NCBI GenBank assembly: GCA_947166705.1
Contig: CAMVFE010000007.1
Span: forward strand, 1 to 64,000
Direction of reading: 5' to 3'
Source of the DNA: an uncultured Clostridia bacterium
Lineage (GTDB): Bacteria > Bacillota > Clostridia > Christensenellales > Aristaeellaceae
DNA: 64,000 nucleotides
A program made the position numbers and the translations under genes. This document shows positions 8,935 to 17,994 of this stretch, in pieces (within the stretch, counting starts at the first letter, position 1; each line of letters begins with the position of its first letter). The notes under the pieces were generated by a model. It worked only from the letters and a program-made list of their open reading frames with translations. It ran no database searches and had not been told where the DNA came from.

Positions 8935-11775
8935 TTACCTAATTTTGAACTGTCCGAGGACATATTCATTAGGTGACTTTTCCTCGCTCAAGGCCATCGG
9001 AACAATGGCTTCACTATGCTCGTCAACAATCGATGCAGTTAGAGTATAAAGAACGTCGTCATCCAATTCGTCGCGACTAATGGCTGCATCATCTGATTGT
9101 GTTTCTCCAGGAAGCAATGAACTAAATTGAATGTTTTGAAGTTCGCTGCTCCAAACAATGTTCTCCTCGTCATCCCAAAGGGTAAGTCGAAGAGAATAAT
9201 TGCCGTATGTAGGGGCTATACCTTGATTTATAACTTCCGGCGTAACAAGAATGGATTCTTCTGATGTAGCGTCAACCCGAACGCTGCTGATAGAATAACG
9301 ATATCCAATTGTCGTTAAGATTGCCCTCGATGCAGAAGAATAATCAATTGATGTCTCATTGACAATGATTTTGGGGCCAATAAATGTTTGATGACTTGCA
9401 CGAAGAAGTTCCAACGTCTCAGTTAAATTATCATGAAGATAATAACTGTCACTGTTGGTCGAGGCAAATTCGCCTCCAACCGGCTCCGTCTTCCAAGCGT
9501 CTGAAACATCTGCCTGTTCTGGGAGCCCAGTCTGTTCCCAAATAGTACCATCCCTCATCTGGGCCAGCCAGTATTCTGTTTCATCAGGTTCACCTGTCAT
9601 ATCATTATATATGCCAAACCCATATTTTTTCGTCTCAACAAGAGGATATCTTGTCATAAAATGGGCATGGGGGAAAGCCGTCAAATATGGTTTGATGTAT
9701 TCGTTCCGAATATCGTAATGCGGGAGTGGTGGTACACCTTTAGCGGTATTTACATGATACTCACCCCAATGGCCTAACGATCCTATCTCGACGTAACAGA
9801 AAAAATCATCCTCACCAAATGCATTTCCGAGGGCTTCAATTGCCTTTTTGTGAGCAGCTATAAAAGTTTCATTCTCATAATTCGGAGAATATCCGCTTCC
9901 ATAATCATTTGCATAGTGAACGCCATCATGATTTGTAGAAGTATATAACCAATCTGGGATGTCAATATGGTCTTCATCTCCAGGATTATCGCATATAAAT
10001 CGGAAAACTACCTGACGATTCTGCTCACGGTATGTTTCGAGTCTGTATTCTTCATTAACATAATCTACATCATATTGACCTTCTTCAGGTTCCCAGTCTG
10101 CCCATCGGAGCTCCACGTACACCAACGAAGTTAAGAATTCTTCTCCTTCATCGGAATTTGCCCAAGGAGCATATCCCATACCTGGGGACAAGAGCACGTT
10201 GTCAGACTGTACTGGAGAGAAGTGAAAAACATAAGCTGACTGGCGGGACTGATTTATTAGAATAACACTAGGGACAACAATCATTATCAAGCTCAAAATA
10301 AGAGAACACACAACTGCAAAGTGCTGTTTTTCCGACGAGAAAACCGACAGGAGCACTAAATCTGCTCGCTCTTTTGTTCTCTCTTTTATTATTGGAACGC
10401 TATCACATAGAATATGATATTCGAGCTTTTCAAGGCATCGTACCAACTGAATCGCGGAAATGATCAGAAAGACCAAAGAACTGATGCCCAGGCCAATCCC
10501 AGATGGGTGGATATTAACTTGTCCATCAATATATGTCGCAAATAGAGTAATTACAGAAAAGAGAATTGCTGCAAATACTGCTCTTGTTTCATTTACAAAA
10601 TACATTTGCAAGAGCATTAGCACGCTGCCGATTGAGTAGAATGAGTATCCTACACAAAACATTCTGTAGGTTTGAAGCATTCTTTCTGTCATACCGATAT
10701 TCACAACATTAAGCAATTTGCTTCCTGCTGTCATAAATAGCAGACAGCTGATAATTTGGATAGAAGAGTAGTTTCGGAGTCCCTGCCTTATAGAGCTCAC
10801 CATATGATCACGCGCTGTAAGTACAGAGGTGGTGTTGCCACCGTTTCCCAGTTTTTCAATATAAGTGTGATAATCTTCATAGAAATCCGGCTCAAACAAT
10901 GAGATGAAATATATCATTGCTGGTACAGTACAAAAGTAAGCCACAATAGCTGGAAAATCATATGCTGGGCAACTGGCGAATAGCCCCTTATGAATTACAC
11001 TTTCGGATGAAGTGAACCATGTAATCCAAAAGTGACCCAGGAGTCCTATTTGAGTAGAAAGCCCAACTACAATGAGTGACGGAAAAGCTTTCATCCATGC
11101 TAGAAACTGAAACATTGAACCGGATATATTTGGGAAGCCTCGGTAAAGTGACTTGAAAAGAAAAATATCAACACAAGAATATGCAACAATCAACAGCAAA
11201 ATCATAGTTATCAATGACATCGAGTGAGTTAATCCAACGATCAGAATAAGCAGTCCAGCGATTATTAATGCTGCAAAGAATGCTTTTGTGATCTGAATAT
11301 AGTCTCTCAATAAGCCGATATAGTTCATCATTACCCAGCAAAGGCTTAGAGATTCATATAAAACAAACAATAGGAATGATTCCTGAAGCGGAAGCTCTGA
11401 AAGTGTGAGAAACATGATGAATAGTAATCCACCGCCTACCATCGTGCAAAGAGAGCCACCAATTGCCGATGGCATAACTTCGTCATACTGTTCCATGTAT
11501 ATTTTGTCTGACACAAATCTTGACAGAGGAGTTGAAAAAATCGAGGCAATAATCATGGAGAAGAACATGGTAGTTGTAACATACGTCATGAATAGATCCG
11601 TTGTCTCTCGGGAAATGCCACTTGCAGTACCGGCGATCTGGATCAGAGTAAGCAAAATAATCCCGATAAGCATTCCTCCGAAGCAGGAAAATGCAGCACT
11701 GAACAATCCACCAGTGCGTTTAATAGTATTTCCATTTCGAATTGCCTTTCGTAATTCAAAACCAATTCCAGCCAA
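8935..11775 (-). CDS. pelG: PelG-like exporter fused to a DUF4832-like extracytoplasmic domain (946 aa)
   Basis: Residues 1-460 match PelG, the MATE/Wzx-type 12-helix exporter of Pel polysaccharide, including the hallmark N terminus MAGIGFELRK. A further membrane segment at about 486-506 leads to a domain of about 420 residues (525-946) resembling DUF4832: a TIM-barrel, glycosidase-like region (SPGMGYAPW, VELRWADWEPEEG, YVEIGSLGHWGEYH) followed by an Ig-like C terminus. By topology this part lies outside the cell. The start is TTG, preceded by AGGAGGTGA inside the end of the pelF-like gene, so translation is coupled. Normal PelG is about 450-480 residues, so the fusion doubles it. The extra domain could trim or process the emerging polymer in place of the hydrolase domain of Pseudomonas PelA (inference). 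Confidence 0.9.
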   Translation of the reverse strand: MAGIGFELRKAIRNGNTIKRTGGLFSAAFSCFGGMLIGIILLTLIQIAGTASGISRETTDLFMTYVTTTMFFSMIIASIFSTPLSRFVSDKIYMEQYDEVMPSAIGGSLCTMVGGGLLFIMFLTLSELPLQESFLLFVLYESLSLCWVMMNYIGLLRDYIQITKAFFAALIIAGLLILIVGLTHSMSLITMILLLIVAYSCVDIFLFKSLYRGFPNISGSMFQFLAWMKAFPSLIVVGLSTQIGLLGHFWITWFTSSESVIHKGLFASCPAYDFPAIVAYFCTVPAMIYFISLFEPDFYEDYHTYIEKLGNGGNTTSVLTARDHMVSSIRQGLRNYSSIQIISCLLFMTAGSKLLNVVNIGMTERMLQTYRMFCVGYSFYSIGSVLMLLQMYFVNETRAVFAAILFSVITLFATYIDGQVNIHPSGIGLGISSLVFLIISAIQLVRCLEKLEYHILCDSVPIIKERTKERADLVLLSVFSSEKQHFAVVCSLILSLIMIVVPSVILINQSRQSAYVFHFSPVQSDNVLLSPGMGYAPWANSDEGEEFLTSLVYVELRWADWEPEEGQYDVDYVNEEYRLETYREQNRQVVFRFICDNPGDEDHIDIPDWLYTSTNHDGVHYANDYGSGYSPNYENETFIAAHKKAIEALGNAFGEDDFFCYVEIGSLGHWGEYHVNTAKGVPPLPHYDIRNEYIKPYLTAFPHAHFMTRYPLVETKKYGFGIYNDMTGEPDETEYWLAQMRDGTIWEQTGLPEQADVSDAWKTEPVGGEFASTNSDSYYLHDNLTETLELLRASHQTFIGPKIIVNETSIDYSSASRAILTTIGYRYSISSVRVDATSEESILVTPEVINQGIAPTYGNYSLRLTLWDDEENIVWSSELQNIQFSSLLPGETQSDDAAISRDELDDDVLYTLTASIVDEHSEAIVPMALSEEKSPNEYVLGQFKIR

Positions 11776-11776
11776 C

Positions 11777-13177
11777 TCAAATCACCTCCTGATAGACAGT
11801 GTGATAAGACTGGATCATGCTATCAAGCAGATACTTGCTTCGTACCCTTCGTTTTCCATTTTCACCCATTTTCTTTCTCATTTCAGGATTATTACACAGC
11901 TTCGTGATTGCTGAGGCAATTTCCTCGGGAATCATAGGTGTACAGCATATTCCCGCCGGATTGCTTTTATCCATTTCACCCTCGATTAAGCCAGGACAAT
12001 TACCTACTCGGGTAGCAACGCATGCTCGACCTGCAGCCATTGATTCAAGTATGGTTAATGGTTGCCCTTCAGAAATGCTTGTTAGAAGAGTAAAATCCAT
12101 TTTACTCATATATTCGATCGTGTTTACATGGCCATCAATGATAATAGAGCCGCGCATTCCCAATCTATCGATCAATGCCATGCATGAGTTTCTGTAAGAA
12201 GGATCGTCTGTACCACCCATAATATGCAAATAGACATCTTTACGATATTGACGAACAATATAGAAGGCACGTATCATAGTTTTCAGGTCTTTGATGGCCG
12301 CGAATCTGACAAACGCGCCAATATGGATCTCATTTCTGTTATCCGGCAGACTAATATTGTTAAAAGGTTCAACAAGAATGCCATTAGGTATCACTGAACA
12401 TTTCTTTGGATCACAGCCAATAATTACTTGTCGCTCCAATGCGTTCTGAAACAAAGAAGTTACTCGAATTGCATGCGTGTATGCAAACACTGACATCTTA
12501 TAAAAAAGTTTTATCCAAATGGGACGCATGGCTGGGATTGACCAATCGGAGGAAATGAGCTCTTCCTCTCGTTCTCTGGGATAAATCCCATGCTCTGTTA
12601 AAACAAAAGGCCTACCTGTTTCAATTGCTGCGATTGCACCTAAAAGCCCACCATATCCCGTAACAGCTGCATGATATACATCCGCCTGGGGAACTTTTGC
12701 AGTGAGAACCTTGCATAAAGGTATAACCATAGATTGGAGACTATAGAAAGCATCTGCCATTCCGAGACCGGAAAGGTTATCCGACATTTTCTGAGCCATA
12801 GACAAGAAAGGCTCAGAATACACAAGACTAATTGGCACCGCCTCTTTCCTCAATCTACGAGCTATCTCCTCCAATTTGTTTGCGCTTTCCTCCTCGATGA
12901 GAAGCTGATAGATCAGAGAAGAAATCTCTTCGGCTCTGTTTTCATCCATCCGTCTGCAATTTCTTTCATCTATATGATTGCTTAAATAAACCTTATGGTG
13001 CTCAACTACGTTCTTGGGGAGTGTATAAAGAGCATCCTGCGCATCTTCAATTGAGGCGTGTACAGTCCATAACACAAATTCAATTTCCGAACTATGCTCA
13101 ATATATTGGTGTACCCATGTAGATACACCACCTCGAACATACGGGTAGCACCCTTCCAGAATCATGCATACTCTCAT
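11777..13177 (-). CDS. pelF: PelF-like glycosyltransferase (GT4)
   Basis: Cytoplasmic glycosyltransferase that builds the Pel chain from nucleotide sugars. The 466-aa product shows the PelF N terminus (RVCMILEGCYPYVRGGVSTW), the TEHGIYPRER motif and the GT4 donor-binding segment SISEGQPLTILESMAAG with the E-x7-E glutamates. The start is set at the ATG overlapping the upstream stop (ATGA at 13174-13177), which has GGAGTGG upstream. A longer in-frame reading would begin inside the pelA-like gene and is unlikely. It is directly followed by the pelG-like gene, the order seen in known pel operons. Confidence 0.92.
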   Translation of the reverse strand: MRVCMILEGCYPYVRGGVSTWVHQYIEHSSEIEFVLWTVHASIEDAQDALYTLPKNVVEHHKVYLSNHIDERNCRRMDENRAEEISSLIYQLLIEEESANKLEEIARRLRKEAVPISLVYSEPFLSMAQKMSDNLSGLGMADAFYSLQSMVIPLCKVLTAKVPQADVYHAAVTGYGGLLGAIAAIETGRPFVLTEHGIYPREREEELISSDWSIPAMRPIWIKLFYKMSVFAYTHAIRVTSLFQNALERQVIIGCDPKKCSVIPNGILVEPFNNISLPDNRNEIHIGAFVRFAAIKDLKTMIRAFYIVRQYRKDVYLHIMGGTDDPSYRNSCMALIDRLGMRGSIIIDGHVNTIEYMSKMDFTLLTSISEGQPLTILESMAAGRACVATRVGNCPGLIEGEMDKSNPAGICCTPMIPEEIASAITKLCNNPEMRKKMGENGKRRVRSKYLLDSMIQSYHTVYQEVI

Positions 13178-15078
13178 TGCTTGTTCCACTCCACTCTTAT
13201 ATCCTGATCCTGTGTTCTGATGATGTAGCATCCATCATCAATCTCAACAAGTTCACCAGAACTGATGAATTCAGGTATTTTTTCGGTGCGCAGCATTAAA
13301 AACGCCTCATCGATTAGCCCCTCCAAATGAATGCTTATACCATTTTCGTCCATTTCTTGTTCAACGAATAAGTTGCAATATCTTTGAACAGCACCAGCAG
13401 CTTCTGTAATAGTCGTGGTGTTGAGGCCGTATTTACGATTCCATTTGACCATGTTTTCGTACGCAGAAAGCATAGCAGAAAAATCGCCGCCATCGCTTCG
13501 TTCTTCATCTAGGATATCATCCGGGTGGATATAATTTGATTCGTAGTAATGGTAATTGAGCTCATTTACTTGTAGCCACCATTCGCTACTCTCCATTTGC
13601 ATATCTGCAGTTAGTCTAGGTACTTGGACAACATCTTCGTCAAGCACAGAGAATTCTTGTACAAGCTGATCTGGCGTCCCAATATAAACACCGGCGTATA
13701 TTCGCAAATCTTCAAATTGGCGCACCATAGCGTTCATGGCTTCTCTACTCAAGACATTACTTGGAGCGACGTAAGACTGAATTTCGATTCCCGGCGTAAG
13801 CGTTTTAGCATAGGTTAATGCAGCTCTGACTGAAGACAGCATGTTTTCAACCGTTACCCAATTTGTGTATCCATCATTCTTTTCATCAAAAACGTATCCC
13901 TCCAATACAAGCGGTTGATGATTATATCCATGTAGGCCAATTTCACCGCCCATTTCTAAAATTTGCTTTGCATAGTATGAGGCCGAGGGCTGATTGTTTG
14001 TATTGGTAAAGGGACCGTCCACATCATCGTCATAGCATTGAATCAAAAATGTTGAGTATTTTATATCGTTTTCCTCGGCTATTTTTTGTAATGAAGGCCA
14101 CCATACATTGGCATAGAAGTCACCAACGGTGTATCCATATTGGCTTAGTACATTCTGATCAAAGCCTGCTGGCGCAGCAGACGGAAAATCATCAATACAA
14201 TAGACAGCTGCATTGATGACAGGATATACCAGTGCAGAGTTCATATGCGCAAAACACGATGCAATCATACCTCTATTTGTTTTTCCATCCATCAAATCGG
14301 CGTTGCAAACAAGGACATGCCCTGACTGTTGATATCTTTCCCATAAAAGAGGCCTATGAAATTCATCGGCAGTAACGATATGAACTTCGCATTCAGGTGT
14401 TAGTTCCGCTGCTACAGCATCACAGAAAATTACGTCATCCGAAAACTCCATGCCTTTGCCACCTGCCAAAAGTGAAGTCAGAAGGATCATGGAATCAACA
14501 TGTATATTCTCCGAAGCTGTCATAGAGCTTATTCCTAGTAAGGGCATCCAATTTTTCTCTTCAGCGGTAGGATCGAACAACTCTTCTGCTTCCAATCCTG
14601 ATGCGAAAATGATGTTTCCACCAGCATTAATCCAAGGTAATAAATCATTGAGATCAATTCCAGAAGAGATAAGGGAAGAGAAACAAACAATAAGGTCTGA
14701 ACACTCATCGACCATATATGTCGTAACAGGTATTGTCTTTATAAAAGTACGTTCCGTTGGAATATAAATACTTTTCTTAGTCAATTCTACGCCAAAGGAA
14801 TTAAGGACAAAGCCAATCTGTTCTGAAGTTTGAACGCTTTCAACATCATTGCTATCATATAGTAGAAGCGCTTTTCTTTTACACGTACTCCGTTTCGACT
14901 CTCGATCCTCCTGCAAAGCCTCCCAAGCGTCCTGGCTTATGAACGTATCCTCAAATCCGCCTTCTTCATGGCTTTGATATCCCATTTGTTGGATAAAAGC
15001 GAGGATGGCTACTAATAGCAGAACAACTACGGGAGTAGTCAAATCTAAAAGTATCCCTCTTATCTGACGCTTATTCAT
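13174..15078 (-). CDS. pelA: PelA-like (DUF2194) polysaccharide deacetylase
   Basis: 634-aa membrane-anchored protein with one N-terminal helix (about residues 13-31). Residues about 65-285 form a Rossmann/flavodoxin-like region seen in DUF2194 proteins. From about 290 there is a CE4-type deacetylase domain with the metal and catalytic pair Asp296-Asp297 (YCIDDFP) and the histidines of LHGYNH (His383, His387). It would remove N-acetyl groups from the polymer outside the membrane. There is no glycosyl-hydrolase domain like that at the N terminus of Pseudomonas PelA, which agrees with the deacetylase-only PelA of Gram-positive loci. The start MNKRQIRG has GGAGG 12 bases upstream and overlaps the preceding stop by eight bases. 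Confidence 0.86.
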   Translation of the reverse strand: MNKRQIRGILLDLTTPVVVLLLVAILAFIQQMGYQSHEEGGFEDTFISQDAWEALQEDRESKRSTCKRKALLLYDSNDVESVQTSEQIGFVLNSFGVELTKKSIYIPTERTFIKTIPVTTYMVDECSDLIVCFSSLISSGIDLNDLLPWINAGGNIIFASGLEAEELFDPTAEEKNWMPLLGISSMTASENIHVDSMILLTSLLAGGKGMEFSDDVIFCDAVAAELTPECEVHIVTADEFHRPLLWERYQQSGHVLVCNADLMDGKTNRGMIASCFAHMNSALVYPVINAAVYCIDDFPSAAPAGFDQNVLSQYGYTVGDFYANVWWPSLQKIAEENDIKYSTFLIQCYDDDVDGPFTNTNNQPSASYYAKQILEMGGEIGLHGYNHQPLVLEGYVFDEKNDGYTNWVTVENMLSSVRAALTYAKTLTPGIEIQSYVAPSNVLSREAMNAMVRQFEDLRIYAGVYIGTPDQLVQEFSVLDEDVVQVPRLTADMQMESSEWWLQVNELNYHYYESNYIHPDDILDEERSDGGDFSAMLSAYENMVKWNRKYGLNTTTITEAAGAVQRYCNLFVEQEMDENGISIHLEGLIDEAFLMLRTEKIPEFISSGELVEIDDGCYIIRTQDQDIRVEWNKQ

Positions 15079-15742
15079 TTGACATTGCCTCCGCATCAGA
15101 TAGATTTAGTAAACGCTCATGATAAATTGTATCATCCGGCATACAATCTAAATACTTAACGAGAAGAGATTTCTCCAGGTTAACCAATTCCATTAATGAA
15201 GCTTTGTCTGGCAATTGTGATATAATATAAGAATGCACTGCGTCAATATAGGAAACTAAGAACTGTGAATTATTGGGCATGCAGTCGCTGTTGCTTTTTG
15301 CTACCGATATGGCATCTTCATGCTTTTGATTCATGCGCATCAAGGCAGATGCAGCGATATGACTCACCTCACTACTCTGTGAGTAAAGAGCTTTCTTCAA
15401 AATCATTGAAAGTTGTTGTTCATCAGCGTTATCTATAGCATCCATTAAAAAGTTGCGAGCTTGATTTTCTTCTCCTGTAACAATTTCTTCGTAGTCATCA
15501 GGGATTATCCACTCACCTTTCATGATAGGAGTCTGGTGATGAGAATCCGGAACTTTAATATACTTAGATTTTGCTGGAACTGCACCGATTTCAGCTGCCA
15601 GAAGACACAATTCGCCGACAAATGGAATACATAAGGCAAGGGTTAAATAGGTATAATTCAATCTAGATTTATTTGTCTGTATGAATAGTGCAAATAAAGT
15701 AATAAGCAGAATGTGAATACCAAGCAAAAGAATTACGACCAT
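15071..15742 (-). CDS. pelE: PelE-like membrane protein (223 aa)
   Basis: Two hydrophobic segments at residues about 1-22 and 30-52 are followed by a soluble helical region of about 140 residues with a HEAT/TPR-like pattern. This is the layout of PelE, which in known systems partners PelD in the membrane synthase complex. Sequence resemblance is weak, so the name rests mostly on topology and position between the pelD-like and pelA-like genes, the conserved order D-E-A-F-G. It overlaps pelA by eight bases and lies 34 bases after the pelD-like gene. Confidence 0.62.
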   Translation of the reverse strand: MVVILLLGIHILLITLFALFIQTNKSRLNYTYLTLALCIPFVGELCLLAAEIGAVPAKSKYIKVPDSHHQTPIMKGEWIIPDDYEEIVTGEENQARNFLMDAIDNADEQQLSMILKKALYSQSSEVSHIAASALMRMNQKHEDAISVAKSNSDCMPNNSQFLVSYIDAVHSYIISQLPDKASLMELVNLEKSLLVKYLDCMPDDTIYHERLLNLSDAEAMSNE

Positions 15743-15776
15743 TTGCCTTTTCCCCTCCCGTATAGCATACTTCCTT

Positions 15777-16931
15777 TTACTCCTTTACCTTGTTCTCACG
15801 ATACATTCCGAACAAAACAGCAGATGCTAGGTAAGTAGCAACGGGAATCCAGTTGTCGATGTGAAAGAATAGTATATGCCATTTTGTCCCACCTAAAACA
15901 CTTTGGATGATGCTCGCCATCGAACACAACACTGCCGCAGCAAGACCATAGCGGCGGCCCCAAATCAAGCATGAACCAATAACAAATAGAAGACGAAAAT
16001 CCACAAACTGTAGCTCGGAACCAACTTTCATAAACCCAGTGTACAGGCATACTAAAGAAAAGATGACCAAGAAAAGGCAAATATGAATTAAAGCTTTAGA
16101 TCCGCCTGCAAACAGTGAAGATTTTGAATCGGCAATCTCTTGTTCAATATTATTGATAATATGAGGGAACTCTTCATAGAAATTATGGGAAGGCATCCAT
16201 TGATCTATGGAATCATAGTCTTCTGGAGTTTGAAAGGCAGACATTGTAGGCATAATAGAGGCGGAGGTATGATTTTGCTGATAAACGATTTTTGACTGAG
16301 AAAAAACACTTTTGAATAATGTCTCTAATGATTTTAAGGATGCCTCCTGATGGGAAGTTAAGAAGATATTTGAATAATTCTCGGATTTGCCTATATATGT
16401 CTTAATTGCAGCTCCAATGTCAGAGATATGAATAGCTTCAAAAGAGTCGATCTCATTTCCAGGCAAAACTATGGTATTTGTCCTCTTATAGTTGTTGTAG
16501 ATTCCCGTCAGCTCGGGCGGAAGGAAATCATCTCCATATATTGGAGCCGTTTTCCAAAATGAAATACGATCAGTAAGTTCTCTGCAGCCATTGCATATGT
16601 ATCGGTCTGTGTCCGCAGATGACTGTTGAGAAAGATTGATATTGGACTCTGAGATACATATTAGACGCGTCGAAGAGACCACATTCATACTCTGAAGCAC
16701 TATCGGCAAATAATTACAGGGCAATTCTTCAGATGAAAGATAAATGATGTAATCACACTCGGGCGCTAAATAATTTCTTAAGGCATTTTCATCAGTAATG
16801 ATATATTCAGAAAACGGAAACTCAAAGTCGACCTGAAGAGTATGAAGGACTGTGATGTCAAAGTAATTTGAAAGGTATTCTCCAAGCGCAATGCCTTTGC
16901 TATCTGTAGCGGTAACTAACAACAGCTTCAT
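15777..16931 (-). CDS. pelD: PelD-like protein: SDR-type domain plus four membrane segments, no GAF/GGDEF
   Basis: 384-aa product. Residues 1 to about 215 look like a short-chain dehydrogenase/epimerase fold: MKLLLVTATDSKGIALGEYL as nucleotide-binding start, YIIYLSSEE after the fourth strand, and the HISDIGAAI segment typical of epimerases. The Y-x3-K catalytic pair is not clear (YNNYKR is a candidate). Residues about 280-380 contain four hydrophobic segments like the membrane part of PelD. The GAF and degenerate GGDEF domains that bind cyclic-di-GMP in PelD are absent. From memory, streptococcal PelD proteins also carry an SDR domain; this should be confirmed. The start at MKLLL is chosen for its GGAGGACGAG site; the longer reading begins inside the upstream gene. 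Confidence 0.62.
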   Translation of the reverse strand: MKLLLVTATDSKGIALGEYLSNYFDITVLHTLQVDFEFPFSEYIITDENALRNYLAPECDYIIYLSSEELPCNYLPIVLQSMNVVSSTRLICISESNINLSQQSSADTDRYICNGCRELTDRISFWKTAPIYGDDFLPPELTGIYNNYKRTNTIVLPGNEIDSFEAIHISDIGAAIKTYIGKSENYSNIFLTSHQEASLKSLETLFKSVFSQSKIVYQQNHTSASIMPTMSAFQTPEDYDSIDQWMPSHNFYEEFPHIINNIEQEIADSKSSLFAGGSKALIHICLFLVIFSLVCLYTGFMKVGSELQFVDFRLLFVIGSCLIWGRRYGLAAAVLCSMASIIQSVLGGTKWHILFFHIDNWIPVATYLASAVLFGMYRENKVKE

Positions 16932-16950
16932 TGTTTCTCGTCCTCCATTA

Positions 16951-17991
16951 TTAGGTGATAAACTTGCCAACGAGTGGAATCTTTCTTAGTGCCCAGGTGA
17001 TCAAAAAACTTAAAGGTGTTACGAAACAGAAGGATAAAGGAATCATCCAGCAAGCATTGTAAGTAATTGGCGAAAATCCAAAACGATCAAGCAGAGCGAT
17101 CAGCATAACGTGTACAAGATAAACACCAAATGTCAACGACGAGTAAAATCTCAATGCATTCTGTGTTTGAATAGAGAACTCTTTTTCCCTACATAATTCT
17201 TTTATTAAAACAAACAGTGCAATTCCCTGTATGCCTGTCAAAAGATTAGAATCTGACTGCATATCTTCATTGTGAGCACCATCACGTATTGTCAGTTGCC
17301 AAGTGCCCATAAATACTGCGACAGTTGCTAATATGGCAAGGGAATAAAGCAAATATCTTTGCTTTTTGTTTAGATCCATTTTGTGAAAGAGCCATCCTGC
17401 AAAGAAAAAGCACACGTGCGATGAGATAAATCCGACATTATTCATGCCTGTAATCAGTTCGGCATCTGGCATCCATCCCAAATCTTGTAGCATTGGAAAA
17501 GTAACGCTCAGGACTAAAGAAGCAAAAAAAACATATGCTGTTCCCTTTATAGTTTTTGATGCCAACCGAAAGACGGGAAGCAGCATATAGATGCCCATGA
17601 TCATTGGTAGAAACCATAAATGAAAATGCCCTGTGAATAGCATTTCGACGATGGAAGTATGAGTATCTTGACCGGATAAATGATTGTACAATGCATATAA
17701 TATAGACCATGCTGCAAAAGCAACAAACATGTGCCATATGTTTCTTGCCCAGATAGTTTTTATCGTTACTTTCTTATTAGGGTCAAGGAAACTTGCTCCG
17801 CTTAACATGAGGTAAACGGGAACCATCCATGCGACCAGCGAGCCATAGGCATTAAAAACCCACCATTTTGCACCGAGTGGTTCTACAAAATCAAATGATG
17901 CGGTGGAGATATGCCTTAACACAAGACATAATACGGCAGAGATGCGAAGGATATCCCAATACCAGATTCTTTTCCTAGCTGCTGTACTCAT
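16951..17991 (-). CDS. Acyltransferase-3 family membrane protein (346 aa)
   Basis: Ten-helix integral membrane protein of the acyltransferase_3 family. The early segment WYWDILRISAVLCLVLRH contains the D-x-R...H arrangement (first helix Arg and His) used by OatA/WecH-like O-acyltransferases, so it looks catalytically intact. It starts three bases after the stop of the PaaK-like gene and ends 20 bases before the pelD-like start, so it is in the same operon. By context it would transfer a small acyl group to the polysaccharide or its lipid carrier on the outer face of the membrane. Confidence 0.82.
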   Translation of the reverse strand: MSTAARKRIWYWDILRISAVLCLVLRHISTASFDFVEPLGAKWWVFNAYGSLVAWMVPVYLMLSGASFLDPNKKVTIKTIWARNIWHMFVAFAAWSILYALYNHLSGQDTHTSIVEMLFTGHFHLWFLPMIMGIYMLLPVFRLASKTIKGTAYVFFASLVLSVTFPMLQDLGWMPDAELITGMNNVGFISSHVCFFFAGWLFHKMDLNKKQRYLLYSLAILATVAVFMGTWQLTIRDGAHNEDMQSDSNLLTGIQGIALFVLIKELCREKEFSIQTQNALRFYSSLTFGVYLVHVMLIALLDRFGFSPITYNACWMIPLSFCFVTPLSFLITWALRKIPLVGKFIT

Positions 17992-17994
17992 TTC

